From assembly GCA_021443125.1 (NCBI GenBank), contig JABUUQ010000001.1:1-27284 (forward strand): a DNA stretch of 27,284 bases, given 5' to 3'. A program made the translations under genes and the position numbers. Positions 15,548 to 24,128 of the stretch are shown here, piece after piece. The first letter of the stretch is position 1; each line of letters starts with the position of its first letter. Source of the stretch: Bacteroidales bacterium (GTDB lineage Bacteria > Bacteroidota > Bacteroidia > Bacteroidales > P3). The notes under the pieces are model-generated. The model saw only the letters and a program-made list of their open reading frames with translations, was not told where the DNA came from and did not search any database.

Positions 15548-17308
15548 TTAACTCCTTAATTTATCTATATTAGCCCAATTTTTAGGATTTTCTCTTTCCT
15601 CCAAATTAAAAATTTTCTGATCTAAATAGGGCTCTTCATAATATTTAATTATTCTTCCAAATGTAGGATAACAACCACCAAGCATAATTATGCTATTTTC
15701 ATCTCCAAGTTGAGGAATAACCTCTTCTGGCTCCATCAATCGACGTGATTTTTTATTTATATTTACATTTCCATCAAAGAATCCACCATATTTTTTTCCT
15801 GATTGAGTATCATAGTAAATAGTTTTACTTCCCAACATATCAGAAATTAATTTACAAGTTTCATAGTCTGTAGCTGTAGGAGCATAAAAAACAGAACTAG
15901 CACACCCCTGACGAATTGAATTTACTTGTCCGTAAACTGCTTTTATCTGCTCCGTATTTTGAGCTATTAAGACCATTTTTATTCCGTAACTTGCCACAAA
16001 TCCAAGTGCTATATCCATTAATTCTATTTTTCCATAAGCTGGAAATTCATCTAACATCATTAAACATTTATGTTTGTGTTTTTCTTTACGCATTGATATT
16101 CCTATGAATTGAGTTATAAATATACGGATATAGAGCCCCAAGGCGTCTAACTCTTCTTGTTGAGCACAAAAATATAAACTTACAGGATTGTCATTATCCA
16201 TCAAATCTTTTATTCTGAAATCTGAACTTGAAGTATTTTTTTTGATGATAGGATCCTTAAAAATAGCCAATTTATTTAAAGCTGTTGAAATAACTGAACT
16301 TCTTTCCCGACTTGATTTTTCCAGCATTTCTGTAGCTCCTTGAACTATTGTTGGGTGTACTCCATCTTCATATTTATTTCCATAAATATTTCTAATAATA
16401 TTTTTATCAGATTCATAACGTTCTTTTAAAAGATCACTAAATTTTTCTTCCTGAGTTTTACTAGGGCTTGTCATAAATTCATAAACATCTGATAAAGAGG
16501 CATTTTCATCTTTATATAGCAAATGTAGAAATACAGATACAAAAACCGTATTAGCAGACACATGAAAGTGATCTCTTGACTTTCCACGTTCAGGTTGAGT
16601 TAAAATATTAGCTATAATTTCACAATCCCTAACTTCATAAGGTGTTCTTATTCTTATTTCTTTTAAAGGATTGTACTTACTTCCACCCAAGGCGTCATAT
16701 GGAGCTAATCTTAAAACTTTATTTCCAAAATAATCTTGTCTATATTTAGATGTTGTTTTAAAGTTTTCTCCCTTTATATCAAAACAAATAACCGAGCCTC
16801 TCCAATTAACTAAAGTTGGTAATATAATTCCTGTTCCTTTTCCTGATCTACTTTTTGCAACTACTAAGATATGAGTTTTTTCATTGTCGATTATAGTCTT
16901 TGATGTTGTTGTTCTTCCTAAAATAACCCCATCTTTATATAGTTCTCCTTTTTGGGGTACTTTTCTATCAAGATATCCTTTTTTCTTTAATTCTCTAGGT
17001 TTTGAATATCTTCCACTTCCATGAGTATCCTTTTGACCTCTTTTACACAAAATAACATATATAAATATGCTATAAATTGAATTGAAAACTCCTATTAATA
17101 AAAGTGACAAGTCTGTTAATCTAGGAGCAGATTTTTTATACTTAAAAATCCAAACAATAATTGAGTATGGAAAATAAAACTTTCCTATAACTGGTTTTAA
17201 TACTGGGTTATAATTAGTTATATGTGCAAAAATTTGTGTTGTTATCCATAAAGATAAAGTCAAGCCTATTAAAAGGATCAGAAAAAATTGTAAAATTTTT
17301 TTATTCAT
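15548..17308 (-). CDS. traG: TraG/VirD4 coupling protein
   Basis: 586 aa. Two or three N-terminal membrane helices (about 5-30, 45-57 and 67-88) anchor it. GSGRY at about 97-101 is the usual HGSARW-like segment after the membrane part. Walker A is AKSRSGKGTG (151-160) and Walker B is LMMLDEFPAYG (about 404-414). The protein docks the relaxase-DNA complex to the secretion channel. AGGAGG precedes the ATG. It sits within the trb operon, after trbI and before the 100-aa gene and trbB. Confidence 0.95.
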   Translation of the reverse strand: MNKKILQFFLILLIGLTLSLWITTQIFAHITNYNPVLKPVIGKFYFPYSIIVWIFKYKKSAPRLTDLSLLLIGVFNSIYSIFIYVILCKRGQKDTHGSGRYSKPRELKKKGYLDRKVPQKGELYKDGVILGRTTTSKTIIDNEKTHILVVAKSRSGKGTGIILPTLVNWRGSVICFDIKGENFKTTSKYRQDYFGNKVLRLAPYDALGGSKYNPLKEIRIRTPYEVRDCEIIANILTQPERGKSRDHFHVSANTVFVSVFLHLLYKDENASLSDVYEFMTSPSKTQEEKFSDLLKERYESDKNIIRNIYGNKYEDGVHPTIVQGATEMLEKSSRERSSVISTALNKLAIFKDPIIKKNTSSSDFRIKDLMDNDNPVSLYFCAQQEELDALGLYIRIFITQFIGISMRKEKHKHKCLMMLDEFPAYGKIELMDIALGFVASYGIKMVLIAQNTEQIKAVYGQVNSIRQGCASSVFYAPTATDYETCKLISDMLGSKTIYYDTQSGKKYGGFFDGNVNINKKSRRLMEPEEVIPQLGDENSIIMLGGCYPTFGRIIKYYEEPYLDQKIFNLEERENPKNWANIDKLRS

Positions 17309-17381
17309 TTTCCTCCTAAAATGAGTATTATTTTTTAAAAAATAAATCCCATTAAAAACATTAAAATATTTCTTTAAAACT

Positions 17382-18539
17382 TTATTTTGTATAAGGACTT
17401 AGAACAATATCTGAACGAACTGTTATGTTAAATCTATATCCTTGTGGAATTTCAATGGTTGGCTGTCTATTTAAAATTCTATCTCCCATTTTATTTCCAA
17501 AATTTAATATTACTTCTCCAGCTCCTCTTCCAGCTTCTGTTCTCCAGTCATCTTCTCCGTTATCAGTTACGATTGCACCTCCCGCCCCCATAGCTGATGA
17601 CAAAACAACAGCTTTTAAGAGATCAAAGAAATGGTTGTTGACTTTTCCTGAAAATCCAGCATACCCTGAAAGATCCACTCCATTCATATTACTTAAGCCA
17701 ATATATTTCCCATTAGGAAAAATAAGTCTTTTCCAAACAATTAATAATCTATCTTGGCCATAAGAAATACCACTGTCATATTCTCCTATAACCCTAGTCC
17801 CTTTAGGAATTAATAAAACATTCCCTGTTACTGTATCATATACATCTTCTCTTACTACTGCCACAGATTCAGAGGGTAAATCGGAATTAATTCCAGTTAC
17901 AAGAATAGCTGGTATCATTGTTCCCGCCATAACTTCATATGGAGAAATAGGATTAGCTTCTGTAAATGGATTATAAAAATTTCCTGTCTTGCTATTTTCT
18001 ATAAAATCTTTTTTTTCTTTCTGCATATTTTGTGCCATATATTCATTAGAGGGCATTGATGGAGAAATATATTGTCCTGCTCCTTGATAATTTTCCCCTC
18101 TAGCAGTTGAAGCTGTTTCATTTGTTGAAGTATTTCTTGCAAATTCAAGATTTGAAGTCCTAGCTTGTTCTTCATCCTGAATAAGTTTTGTATAATAAGC
18201 TCTTAATAATTCCGCTCTTTCATCAAAGCCATTATAATTTCCATTATCAACAATTACATTATTACTTACTGGTTGTTCAGTAATTGTTGTTTCTTGCTTT
18301 ACAGGTTTCTTTTCTGTTTTAATAAAATATTGATCTGTTATAGGCAGTTCTTCACTTGTTAAATTTTCATGTTGTTGCTCTTTCTTTACTTCTTTTTTTG
18401 TATTATTATCTTCTCTCTGATATAAAGCATTTGCAATTGCAAGTATAAAAATTAAAAAAACTAATAAAGAACCAGCATATATGATTTGCTTTTTTATCTG
18501 ACTTGCTACTTTTGGTGTATCTCCTGTTTCTATTCCCAT
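17382..18539 (-). CDS. trbI: TrbI/VirB10 channel protein
   Basis: 385 aa. Single N-terminal inner-membrane helix (about 19-41), a charged and low-complexity periplasmic linker (45-190) and the conserved C-terminal domain. That domain carries AGTMIPAILVTGINSDLP, LIPKGTRVIGEYDSG and YRFNITVRSDIVLSPY, all diagnostic of the TrbI/VirB10 family. It spans inner and outer membranes in the core complex with TrbG. It follows trbG by three bases. Confidence 0.95.
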   Translation of the reverse strand: MGIETGDTPKVASQIKKQIIYAGSLLVFLIFILAIANALYQREDNNTKKEVKKEQQHENLTSEELPITDQYFIKTEKKPVKQETTITEQPVSNNVIVDNGNYNGFDERAELLRAYYTKLIQDEEQARTSNLEFARNTSTNETASTARGENYQGAGQYISPSMPSNEYMAQNMQKEKKDFIENSKTGNFYNPFTEANPISPYEVMAGTMIPAILVTGINSDLPSESVAVVREDVYDTVTGNVLLIPKGTRVIGEYDSGISYGQDRLLIVWKRLIFPNGKYIGLSNMNGVDLSGYAGFSGKVNNHFFDLLKAVVLSSAMGAGGAIVTDNGEDDWRTEAGRGAGEVILNFGNKMGDRILNRQPTIEIPQGYRFNITVRSDIVLSPYTK

Positions 18540-18542
18540 AAA

Positions 18543-19331
18543 TTAAACACCCTTTCTCTTGAAAATAACTCTCTTCTTTCCAAGTTGAAGTGCTCCTTCT
18601 TGAAAAGTTCTATCAACTATCAAATAATTTCCTTTTACTCTATAATTAACAGTTAAAAGTTTGCCATTTTCTTTCATGAATAACGCTGGAAGCTCTTGTA
18701 AATTTGACTTCATAACAAGAAATGTTTTTTTGCCATCATCAAATATAGTTGATGGTACAAAATCATATTTTTTAGTACTAACAGTATAAGAATAATTTAA
18801 TTTGCTTGGATCAGTCAAAGTCATTTCTTCTTCACTATTTCTTTTTGTTCTTTCTGCTAATTCAATTTCTTTAGGATATAACCATTTAACCATTGGGTTA
18901 TACCATTCTCTGGCACTTGTTACATTAATGTTATAAATTCTTTTATTAGTAAAAATTGAAATATTAGTCTTTACCATTTTTTCTTCATTAAAACTGATAG
19001 GTTTTATAATAATTGCACTTCTTTCCCCATCAGATGATCCTGTATTTACTTCTCTTATTCTCCATCTTGCAGTATCTCCCGCATTAACAGAAGTAACTTG
19101 CTCATCAGGACTTAATAACAAAGTTGTAGTGTTGTTTACACGGCAATAAATGTTATAAATTTTATCCTCTTCATAGAAAAATGTTGTTGTAACATTTTTC
19201 TTTGCTTCTTTTTCTCCTGAAAGAATAACTGCATTTTCTGATGGATATATTTTATCCATCAAAATTTCTTCAACTTCTGCATAAGAAGCTAACGACATAA
19301 CCAAAAAAATAAATGTGAAATATTTTTTCAT
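18543..19331 (-). CDS. trbG: TrbG/VirB9 outer-membrane core-complex protein
   Basis: 262 aa with a signal peptide (MKKYFTFIFLVMSLASYA). The middle part has beta-strand blocks with the family-like NISIFTNKRIYNINVTSA. The C-terminal domain (about 165-260) holds YDFVPSTIFDDGKKTFLVM, the usual P..IFDDG.KT motif, and NYRVKGNYLIVDR. It pairs with TrbI and forms the outer-membrane pore base. AAGGAGAT precedes the ATG. It is separated from trbF by an unusual 195-base gap. Confidence 0.93.
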   Translation of the reverse strand: MKKYFTFIFLVMSLASYAEVEEILMDKIYPSENAVILSGEKEAKKNVTTTFFYEEDKIYNIYCRVNNTTTLLLSPDEQVTSVNAGDTARWRIREVNTGSSDGERSAIIIKPISFNEEKMVKTNISIFTNKRIYNINVTSAREWYNPMVKWLYPKEIELAERTKRNSEEEMTLTDPSKLNYSYTVSTKKYDFVPSTIFDDGKKTFLVMKSNLQELPALFMKENGKLLTVNYRVKGNYLIVDRTFQEGALQLGKKRVIFKRKGV

Positions 19332-19526
19332 AATTCTCTATCTCCTTAAAAATTTTATATTTAGATGTTCAAGTAAAAATATTTTTCCCTCCCAGCAACC
19401 CACCCTAAACCAACGACGAAGTCGTTAATCATTTTTCTCTTGGATTTCAGGACTGATTATATTAAAAATAATAAAAAGGTAAGTAGTCCGTTCGCTGTAA
19501 GCGAGAAAGCCATCATAAGGGAACTT
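19332..19526 (-). promoter_or_regulatory. Structured, GC-richer gap inside the trb operon (trbF-trbG)
   Basis: Core genes on both sides are otherwise tightly packed. This gap contains the dyads TCGCT-TAC-AGCGA and AACGAC-TTC-GTCGTT, and a G-rich run on the leftward (mRNA) strand at 19387-19405 of the form GGG-T-GGG-TTGCT-GGG-A-GGG, which fits a G-quadruplex. No gene or strong promoter seen. It could be an attenuator, an mRNA processing site or an RNA control element for trbG onward. Confidence 0.5.
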
Positions 19527-20174
19527 CTACTTTTCCACAGTTAATGAAAAGTCTAAAATTTTAATTCCCAATGGATTGTTTTCTAAGTCAGCTAATGTTT
19601 CAGGAACTTCAACTGTAATTGTAAATATTCCTGTATAATTTCTTCTTTGTACTATTTCCCCTATTCCATCAATTAATGTTTCATTCCATCTAATCTGATA
19701 AGAATTTTCTGTATTAGCCATTTTTACTAAACTTTGTATTTGCATATCACGGGTATAGTTTTCATTTATCAAATCATTTATTTTTTCATTTTCAATCATT
19801 TGTAAATATTTTTTTAATGATCTTGGTTTTAAAAAAAATCTATTTGTTGTAAAAGAAGCATTAACTACATCAACATCACTAGAAAGTGTTCTAGCCCTTT
19901 TTAAAAATTCTCTTAAGAAATATTCTCTTTCATTTTCTGTAGGAATATATTTTTTTAAACTTGCTTGATTTATTCCCTTTGCATTCCCTGTTTCATCAAC
20001 CTCTATTACATAAGGTATAAGATTACTTCTAGTAGTTAAATATCCAGCTATTGAAAAGGAACAAATTGTTAAAACCATTGAGGCAAAAAATGCCATTTTC
20101 CATGAATGAAGAGCTTTAGCTTGACGAGCGTATAAATCTTCATGTTCTCTCTTTGCATTTTCATATCTACTCAT
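19527..20174 (-). CDS. trbF: TrbF/VirB8 inner-membrane protein
   Basis: 215 aa from the ATG at 20174, six bases after AGGAG; a TTG two codons upstream is less well placed. A cytoplasmic N-terminus (YENAKREHEDLYARQAKALHSWKMAFF, close to the family's start) leads to one membrane helix (about 26-46). The periplasmic VirB8-like domain ends in NPLGIKILDFSLTVEK, equivalent to the NPLGL...F family ending. It helps assemble the channel. It follows trbC by a few bases. Confidence 0.93.
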   Translation of the reverse strand: MSRYENAKREHEDLYARQAKALHSWKMAFFASMVLTICSFSIAGYLTTRSNLIPYVIEVDETGNAKGINQASLKKYIPTENEREYFLREFLKRARTLSSDVDVVNASFTTNRFFLKPRSLKKYLQMIENEKINDLINENYTRDMQIQSLVKMANTENSYQIRWNETLIDGIGEIVQRRNYTGIFTITVEVPETLADLENNPLGIKILDFSLTVEK

Positions 20175-20183
20175 AATCAACTC

Positions 20184-20507
20184 CTATATAAAGACTGCTG
20201 AACTTGTAAATTTATAAAATGCTGTAATTATTCCAGTTGCTCCAAAAGCTATCCCTAAAGCTATAACAATTTTTAAGCCTCTACTCATTCCAGCCCCATG
20301 TCCATCAGACATAGCCCAAGTCAAAGCGGTTATAACAATCGCTATTGTTCCAACTCCAAGTGCAACTGGACCAGAAATTGACTTAGATAAGTCATTTGTG
20401 TTCTCTTCCCAAACTAGCCCCTTTCCAGATGTACTCGCTACTGCTGTTGTACTTTTAATTATTCCTCCTAGTAACAGAGTTTTGAAAAAATTTTTTCTGT
20501 TTTTCAT
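20184..20507 (-). CDS. trbC: TrbC/VirB2 major pilin
   Basis: 107 aa. A long signal peptide ends near TTAVAS (residue about 24). The mature part has two hydrophobic helices (about 44-66 and 79-97) with SISGPVALGVGTIAIVITAL, matching the family's V-G-P-V-A pattern. It is the first gene of the leftward operon, with AAGGAGG before the ATG and the poly-A-spaced promoter just upstream. TraF (9202-9696) is the likely processing enzyme, which suggests a P-type, possibly cyclic, pilin. Confidence 0.92.
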   Translation of the reverse strand: MKNRKNFFKTLLLGGIIKSTTAVASTSGKGLVWEENTNDLSKSISGPVALGVGTIAIVITALTWAMSDGHGAGMSRGLKIVIALGIAFGATGIITAFYKFTSSAVFI

Positions 20508-20540
20508 TTGAAAAACCTCCTTTTAAATTTGTTGTATCCC

Positions 20541-20568
20541 ATTATAAAACAAAAAAAAAAAAAAACAA
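20541..20568 (-). promoter_or_regulatory. Transfer-operon promoter with a 15-base A/T tract as spacer
   Basis: Read leftward: -35-like TTGTTT (20568-20563), spacer of 16, -10 TATAAT (20546-20541). A run of 15 A on the plus strand (20551-20565) fills the spacer and runs into the -35 box. Transcription would start near 20534, giving a leader of about 27 bases to trbC. Slippage of the tract would change spacer length. Confidence 0.65.
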
Positions 20569-20579
20569 CCATTTTATAG

Positions 20580-20616
20580 TTGATTTTTATTTTAACTTAG
20601 TATATAATTAACTAAG
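20580..20616 (+). promoter_or_regulatory. Relaxase promoter with overlapping dyad
   Basis: Read rightward: -35 TTGATT (20580-20585), 17-base spacer, -10 TATAAT (20603-20608). The inverted repeat CTTAGT (20596-20601) / ACTAAG (20611-20616) spans the -10 and start region, a likely operator. The transcript would pass through oriT to the relaxase gene, a leader of about 300 bases. Confidence 0.65.
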
Positions 20617-20700
20617 AAAAGTTTAATAGTAGGTAATTTTACAAGTTGCTATCTATAAAAAATAGCAAAAATTTAGAAAAAGAGGCTTTATTCAAAAAGA

Positions 20701-20880
20701 CATGAATATCCCTCTTAATTTTTTTAAAAATTATAGAGGGCACGTTTAAGGGTATCTCGTACCGAGATACCCAACGTGATTTTTTCTTTCAGAAAAAATG
20801 TCGCAATGCTCAACCCTAAAGGGTGTTGACTTTGTCAACGTCAACCAATCATCAGCTTATAGCTGACCGCCCAATCTTGG
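20701..20880. other. Probable oriT of MOBQ (RSF1010-like) type
   Basis: The region between divergent transfer operons holds many dyads: CCCTCT.../...AGAGGG (20710-20740); a perfect 10-bp repeat GGGTATCTCG-TAC-CGAGATACCC (20750-20772) nested in CACGTT/AACGTG; 9-bp arms at 20779-20799; and smaller ones at 20813-20824, 20825-20839 and 20853-20865. On the minus strand the 10-bp repeat is followed by TTAAACGTG-CCCTCT. RSF1010 oriT has the same plan: an inverted repeat, then TAAGTGCG/CCCT. The predicted nick is on the minus strand between 20741 and 20740. Nick position is inference. Confidence 0.7.
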
Positions 20881-20911
20881 ACTTGATAAAAAAATTTTAG
20901 GAGGCTAAATC

Positions 20912-23395
20912 TTGGCAATTTATTTTTGTAGATTAAGTCATGGTAAAGTTGGTAGTGGTATTCCACACTATCAATATATTCACGGTTTAGGAAAATACAG
21001 CTATAAAGAAAATGAAGTTGCATACAAAACTGAACATATGCCAGAATGGGCTTCTGCTGATGGAGAAAATTTTTTTCAGAATGCTGATGAACACGAAGGG
21101 GCTAATAGAGCAGTTTATAAAGAAATAAAAGTTGCTCTTCCAAATGAATTTTCTTTAGAAAAAAATCAAGAAATTTTAGAAGAATTTCTAAAAAAAGAAC
21201 TTGGAAAAAACTACTATTATTCTGCTGTTATCCATGACAAAGAAATTGAAAAAGGAATAAGACAAAATATTCATGCTCACATAATGTTTTCTACTAGAGA
21301 ACTTGATGGAGTTGAGAGAAACAATGAGTTATTTTTTAAAAAGGCTAATACAAAAAATCCTCATTTGGGAGGGTGTGCTAAAAATCCTAAATGGGATTCT
21401 AACAATAAAAAAACTGTAGAAGAAATTAGATTATCATGGGAACAAACTTTAAATAAGCATTTAATAGAACATGACATTGAACCAGTAAGCAGACTTTCTT
21501 TAAAAGAACAATATCAAAATGCACTTTTAGAAAAAGACTATGACAAGGCAAAACTTTTGAAAAGAAAAGCTATCAATTGTCAAATGCAAATATTAAAAAA
21601 AGTGTCTGCTGATATTCCTCTTAATCGTAGTGAAGAAAAACAATATAAAAAATATTTAAAAGCTAAAGAAGTTAAATACAGACTTGAAAAAGAATATGAG
21701 CAAATTATCACTTCAAGAGAAAAAGTCAATGAGAAGAAAATAGAATTAAATTCAATACAAGAAAAGTTGGCTAGTATAAATCAACCACAAGAATTCATTG
21801 ATAAAAAGTTTAATTCTTTTATTGAAGTAGAACAAGAACTTTTAAAGCTAGAAAAAGAAATACAAATGATAAAAACAGCTTCATCTTTATCTAATGTTCA
21901 GGTATCAGCAATAGAAAGTATTCATACTGGATTTGAAAAATTACATAAGGAACAAGATTTTTATATAGATAAATTAAATTCTTTGGAAAATGCAGAAGAA
22001 GCAGAAGAAGAAAAAATGAAACATTATACTTCCAAGGTAGCCGATATTCAAGAAAAAATAGATGTTATTGTTAAAACAATAAATCCTGATATTTTAAATA
22101 AATTAACTGCTGAAAAGAAAGTAGAATTAAATGAAAAATTAACACATATACAATCTGAAAAAGATCATTTAAGAACAGTAAGAGAAAACTTATATCAACA
22201 GGCAGATATTAATAAAATTGCTATTGATAAAGTTACTCTAAATAATAAATTCGGCTCATCACTTGAAAAGTTGGTAGATCTTGATTATAACTTAAAAGTT
22301 TTAACTAAAAATTTATCTCGAACAGAAAAACAGCTTGATGGAGATAATTTAAAAGAAACAGCAAAAAATATCTTAACAAAAGGCGAATATAGAAAAACTA
22401 CAGAAGAATTAAATCGTTGTATTGACAACATGAATTCCATTGCTAGAAATATAAATGGAGGAATGTATGATGATAGAAAAGATTTATTAATAAAAAAACA
22501 TGAAGAATATGCAAACTTAAAAGAAAAATTAGAAGTATTAAGATCGAAAGAAAATCAATTAAATAAGTATCTTGGTAAATCACATTCTAAACTTATGAAA
22601 ATTGAAAAAAGTATGGAAAATAAACTAAATACAAGACGAGAAAAACTTTTAGATGAAAGATTTATCATGTTACAAGAAATTCAATTTTATAAATTATATC
22701 TAGCAGAGCCAAAAACACAAGATGTTAAAGAGGTTTTTAATTCTAAATATGCAAAATATAAAGATCAAATTGAAATAGCTACTCATGAACTTTCACGCTT
22801 AGAGAAAATTCATGAAATACTTAAAGAAAACTTAAGCCATGCTAATTTAAAAAATCTTGCTTATAACAAAATTACTAAAGGAGAATATAATAAAGTCCTA
22901 AAAGAATACGGCACTTTAGAAAAGCAAATAAAAGACCTTGAAACAGTAAAGAATTCTTTAAGTAGATTAAATCCAAAAGTATTAATTTTAAATGGAGAAA
23001 TCAACAAGTTGGAAAAACAAAAAGAAGATTTGAAAGAAAAATATAAAACTATGCTAAAAGAAATTGATCCAAAAGTATTTAAAGAAACTCTAAAATCATT
23101 AGAAAATCATAGAGCAAAAACACTTGGAAACATCAAAAAACAAATTGGAAAACAAAAAAATATTAAGTTTGAATTTACTGTTAAAAAATCTACTATTTAC
23201 AAGCTAAGAGAAGAAGTTTATCCTTATAGCTTTGAAAAATTTAAAGCTAAAGCTAATACTTTAAATTTATTCCAGAATTATAAGGGTACAGATTATAGTA
23301 GTCATTCTCGAAATCTTTTTGATGAAGAGGAAGAAAGAAGAAAACAAAGGGAAAAAGAAAGAGAAAAATTACAAGAATATGACTTAGAATTATAA
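20912..23395 (+). CDS. mobA: MobA/MobL-family (MOBQ) relaxase with long coiled-coil tail
   Basis: 827 aa. The TTG start is supported by AGGAGG seven bases upstream and by the family-typical first residues MAIYFCRLSHGKVGSG. Residues 1-190 form the HUH relaxase domain: catalytic Tyr candidates in HYQYIHGLGKYSY (20-31), KYKTE-like segment, AVIHDKE (His109) and the metal-binding NIHAHIMFSTRELDG (H121, H123). The rest (about 200-815) is almost entirely Lys/Glu-rich coiled coil; no helicase or primase domain was seen. It cuts and carries the transferred strand. oriT lies just upstream; the TraD-family gene follows. Confidence 0.93.
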   Translation: MAIYFCRLSHGKVGSGIPHYQYIHGLGKYSYKENEVAYKTEHMPEWASADGENFFQNADEHEGANRAVYKEIKVALPNEFSLEKNQEILEEFLKKELGKNYYYSAVIHDKEIEKGIRQNIHAHIMFSTRELDGVERNNELFFKKANTKNPHLGGCAKNPKWDSNNKKTVEEIRLSWEQTLNKHLIEHDIEPVSRLSLKEQYQNALLEKDYDKAKLLKRKAINCQMQILKKVSADIPLNRSEEKQYKKYLKAKEVKYRLEKEYEQIITSREKVNEKKIELNSIQEKLASINQPQEFIDKKFNSFIEVEQELLKLEKEIQMIKTASSLSNVQVSAIESIHTGFEKLHKEQDFYIDKLNSLENAEEAEEEKMKHYTSKVADIQEKIDVIVKTINPDILNKLTAEKKVELNEKLTHIQSEKDHLRTVRENLYQQADINKIAIDKVTLNNKFGSSLEKLVDLDYNLKVLTKNLSRTEKQLDGDNLKETAKNILTKGEYRKTTEELNRCIDNMNSIARNINGGMYDDRKDLLIKKHEEYANLKEKLEVLRSKENQLNKYLGKSHSKLMKIEKSMENKLNTRREKLLDERFIMLQEIQFYKLYLAEPKTQDVKEVFNSKYAKYKDQIEIATHELSRLEKIHEILKENLSHANLKNLAYNKITKGEYNKVLKEYGTLEKQIKDLETVKNSLSRLNPKVLILNGEINKLEKQKEDLKEKYKTMLKEIDPKVFKETLKSLENHRAKTLGNIKKQIGKQKNIKFEFTVKKSTIYKLREEVYPYSFEKFKAKANTLNLFQNYKGTDYSSHSRNLFDEEEERRKQREKEREKLQEYDLEL

Positions 23396-23527
23396 ATGAG
23401 GCTATGAAGGCGTAAAATCAATTTTAAGGGTAGGGGAAAAATTTGATATGGATTTATTGAATCAAGTTTAAAAAATCGGTTAAAATTGATTTTGCAAAGC
23501 CTCAAAGCGTTTAAAAAGAGGTGTTAC
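23396..23527. repeat. Inverted pair of TAAAATCAATTTTA copies between relaxase and traD
   Basis: TAAAATCAATTTTA (23413-23426) and its inverse core AAAATTGATTTT (23482-23493) face each other across about 55 bases, each next to GGC/GCC. Further copies lie at 398-411 and 9191-9204. They could form a large stem in the mRNA or bind a protein. Confidence 0.45.
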
Positions 23528-24004
23528 ATGGATTTATTAAATAAAAAAAGAAAATTAGAAGATAAAATTAAACGAAATGACCGTCAAATGAGAATTGAAC
23601 AAGCTCGTATGACAGAAAAACAAAGAAAAGAAAGAGCTCATCGCTTAATTAAACTTGGAGCACTTTTTGAAATTGCTAAATTAGATCATTTAGAAGCCTC
23701 TGTTTTACTTGGATATTTATTAAACTATCCAAAAGACAGAAATGATTTAATAGATCTTTTTTTTAAAGCTGGAAGTGAAGAACTTGAAAATAGAAAAGTG
23801 AAAAAAAAGAAAATAGATAATTATCATCAGGAAGAAAAAACTTTTACAACAGCTGATATTTTAGCTTTATTTGAATTAGCTCAAGAGAAAAAAGTTGATA
23901 TTGTTTGGGAAATGCAACAAAAATTTAAAAAAAAGTTAATTGAAGATTTAACCTATAGTCAATTTGAATATTTAAGAAATTATGTAATCTTATATAAAAA
24001 TTAA
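23528..24004 (+). CDS. traD: TraD-family conjugal transfer accessory protein
   Basis: 158 aa from the ATG at 23528; an upstream open stretch of 14 codons has no start signal, while AGAGGTG lies just before this ATG. Residues about 28-66 (RKERAHRLIKLGALFEIAKLDHLEASVLLGYLL) match the small TraD proteins found next to MobA/MobL and TraA relaxases. A Lys-rich N-terminal helix precedes it and a helical C-terminal extension (about 95-158) makes it longer than the usual 70-110 residues. It probably assists the relaxosome. This is not the F-plasmid TraD coupling protein. Confidence 0.8.
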   Translation: MDLLNKKRKLEDKIKRNDRQMRIEQARMTEKQRKERAHRLIKLGALFEIAKLDHLEASVLLGYLLNYPKDRNDLIDLFFKAGSEELENRKVKKKKIDNYHQEEKTFTTADILALFELAQEKKVDIVWEMQQKFKKKLIEDLTYSQFEYLRNYVILYKN

Positions 24005-24010
24005 TTTTAA

Positions 24011-24058
24011 AAAAAATAAGAAAAAAAATCTTATTCTTATTTAAAAAGAATTCTTTTT
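24011..24058 (+). terminator. Possible terminator cluster after traD
   Basis: AATAAGA (24015-24021) / TCTTATT (24029-24035), followed by T-rich sequence, and the perfect palindrome AAAAAGAATTCTTTTT (24043-24058). Weak AT-only stems, but placed directly after the traD stop. Confidence 0.45.
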
Positions 24059-24128
24059 ATCTTATTTAATTATTCTTTTTAGAGCATACTCAAAATGCTT
24101 ATATAGAGATAGTTTTAAATATATTAAT

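Noticed and set aside
19431..19526. In-frame continuation after the trbF stop (33 codons), suggesting a broken or read-through trbF
   Set aside because: TrbF already ends with the normal family C-terminus (NPLGIKILDFSLTVEK), so the stop looks genuine.
20841..21023. Leftward open frame of 60 codons opposite the relaxase start
   Set aside because: It lies over the ribosome site and first codons of the relaxase, has no ribosome site of its own and no recognisable protein features.
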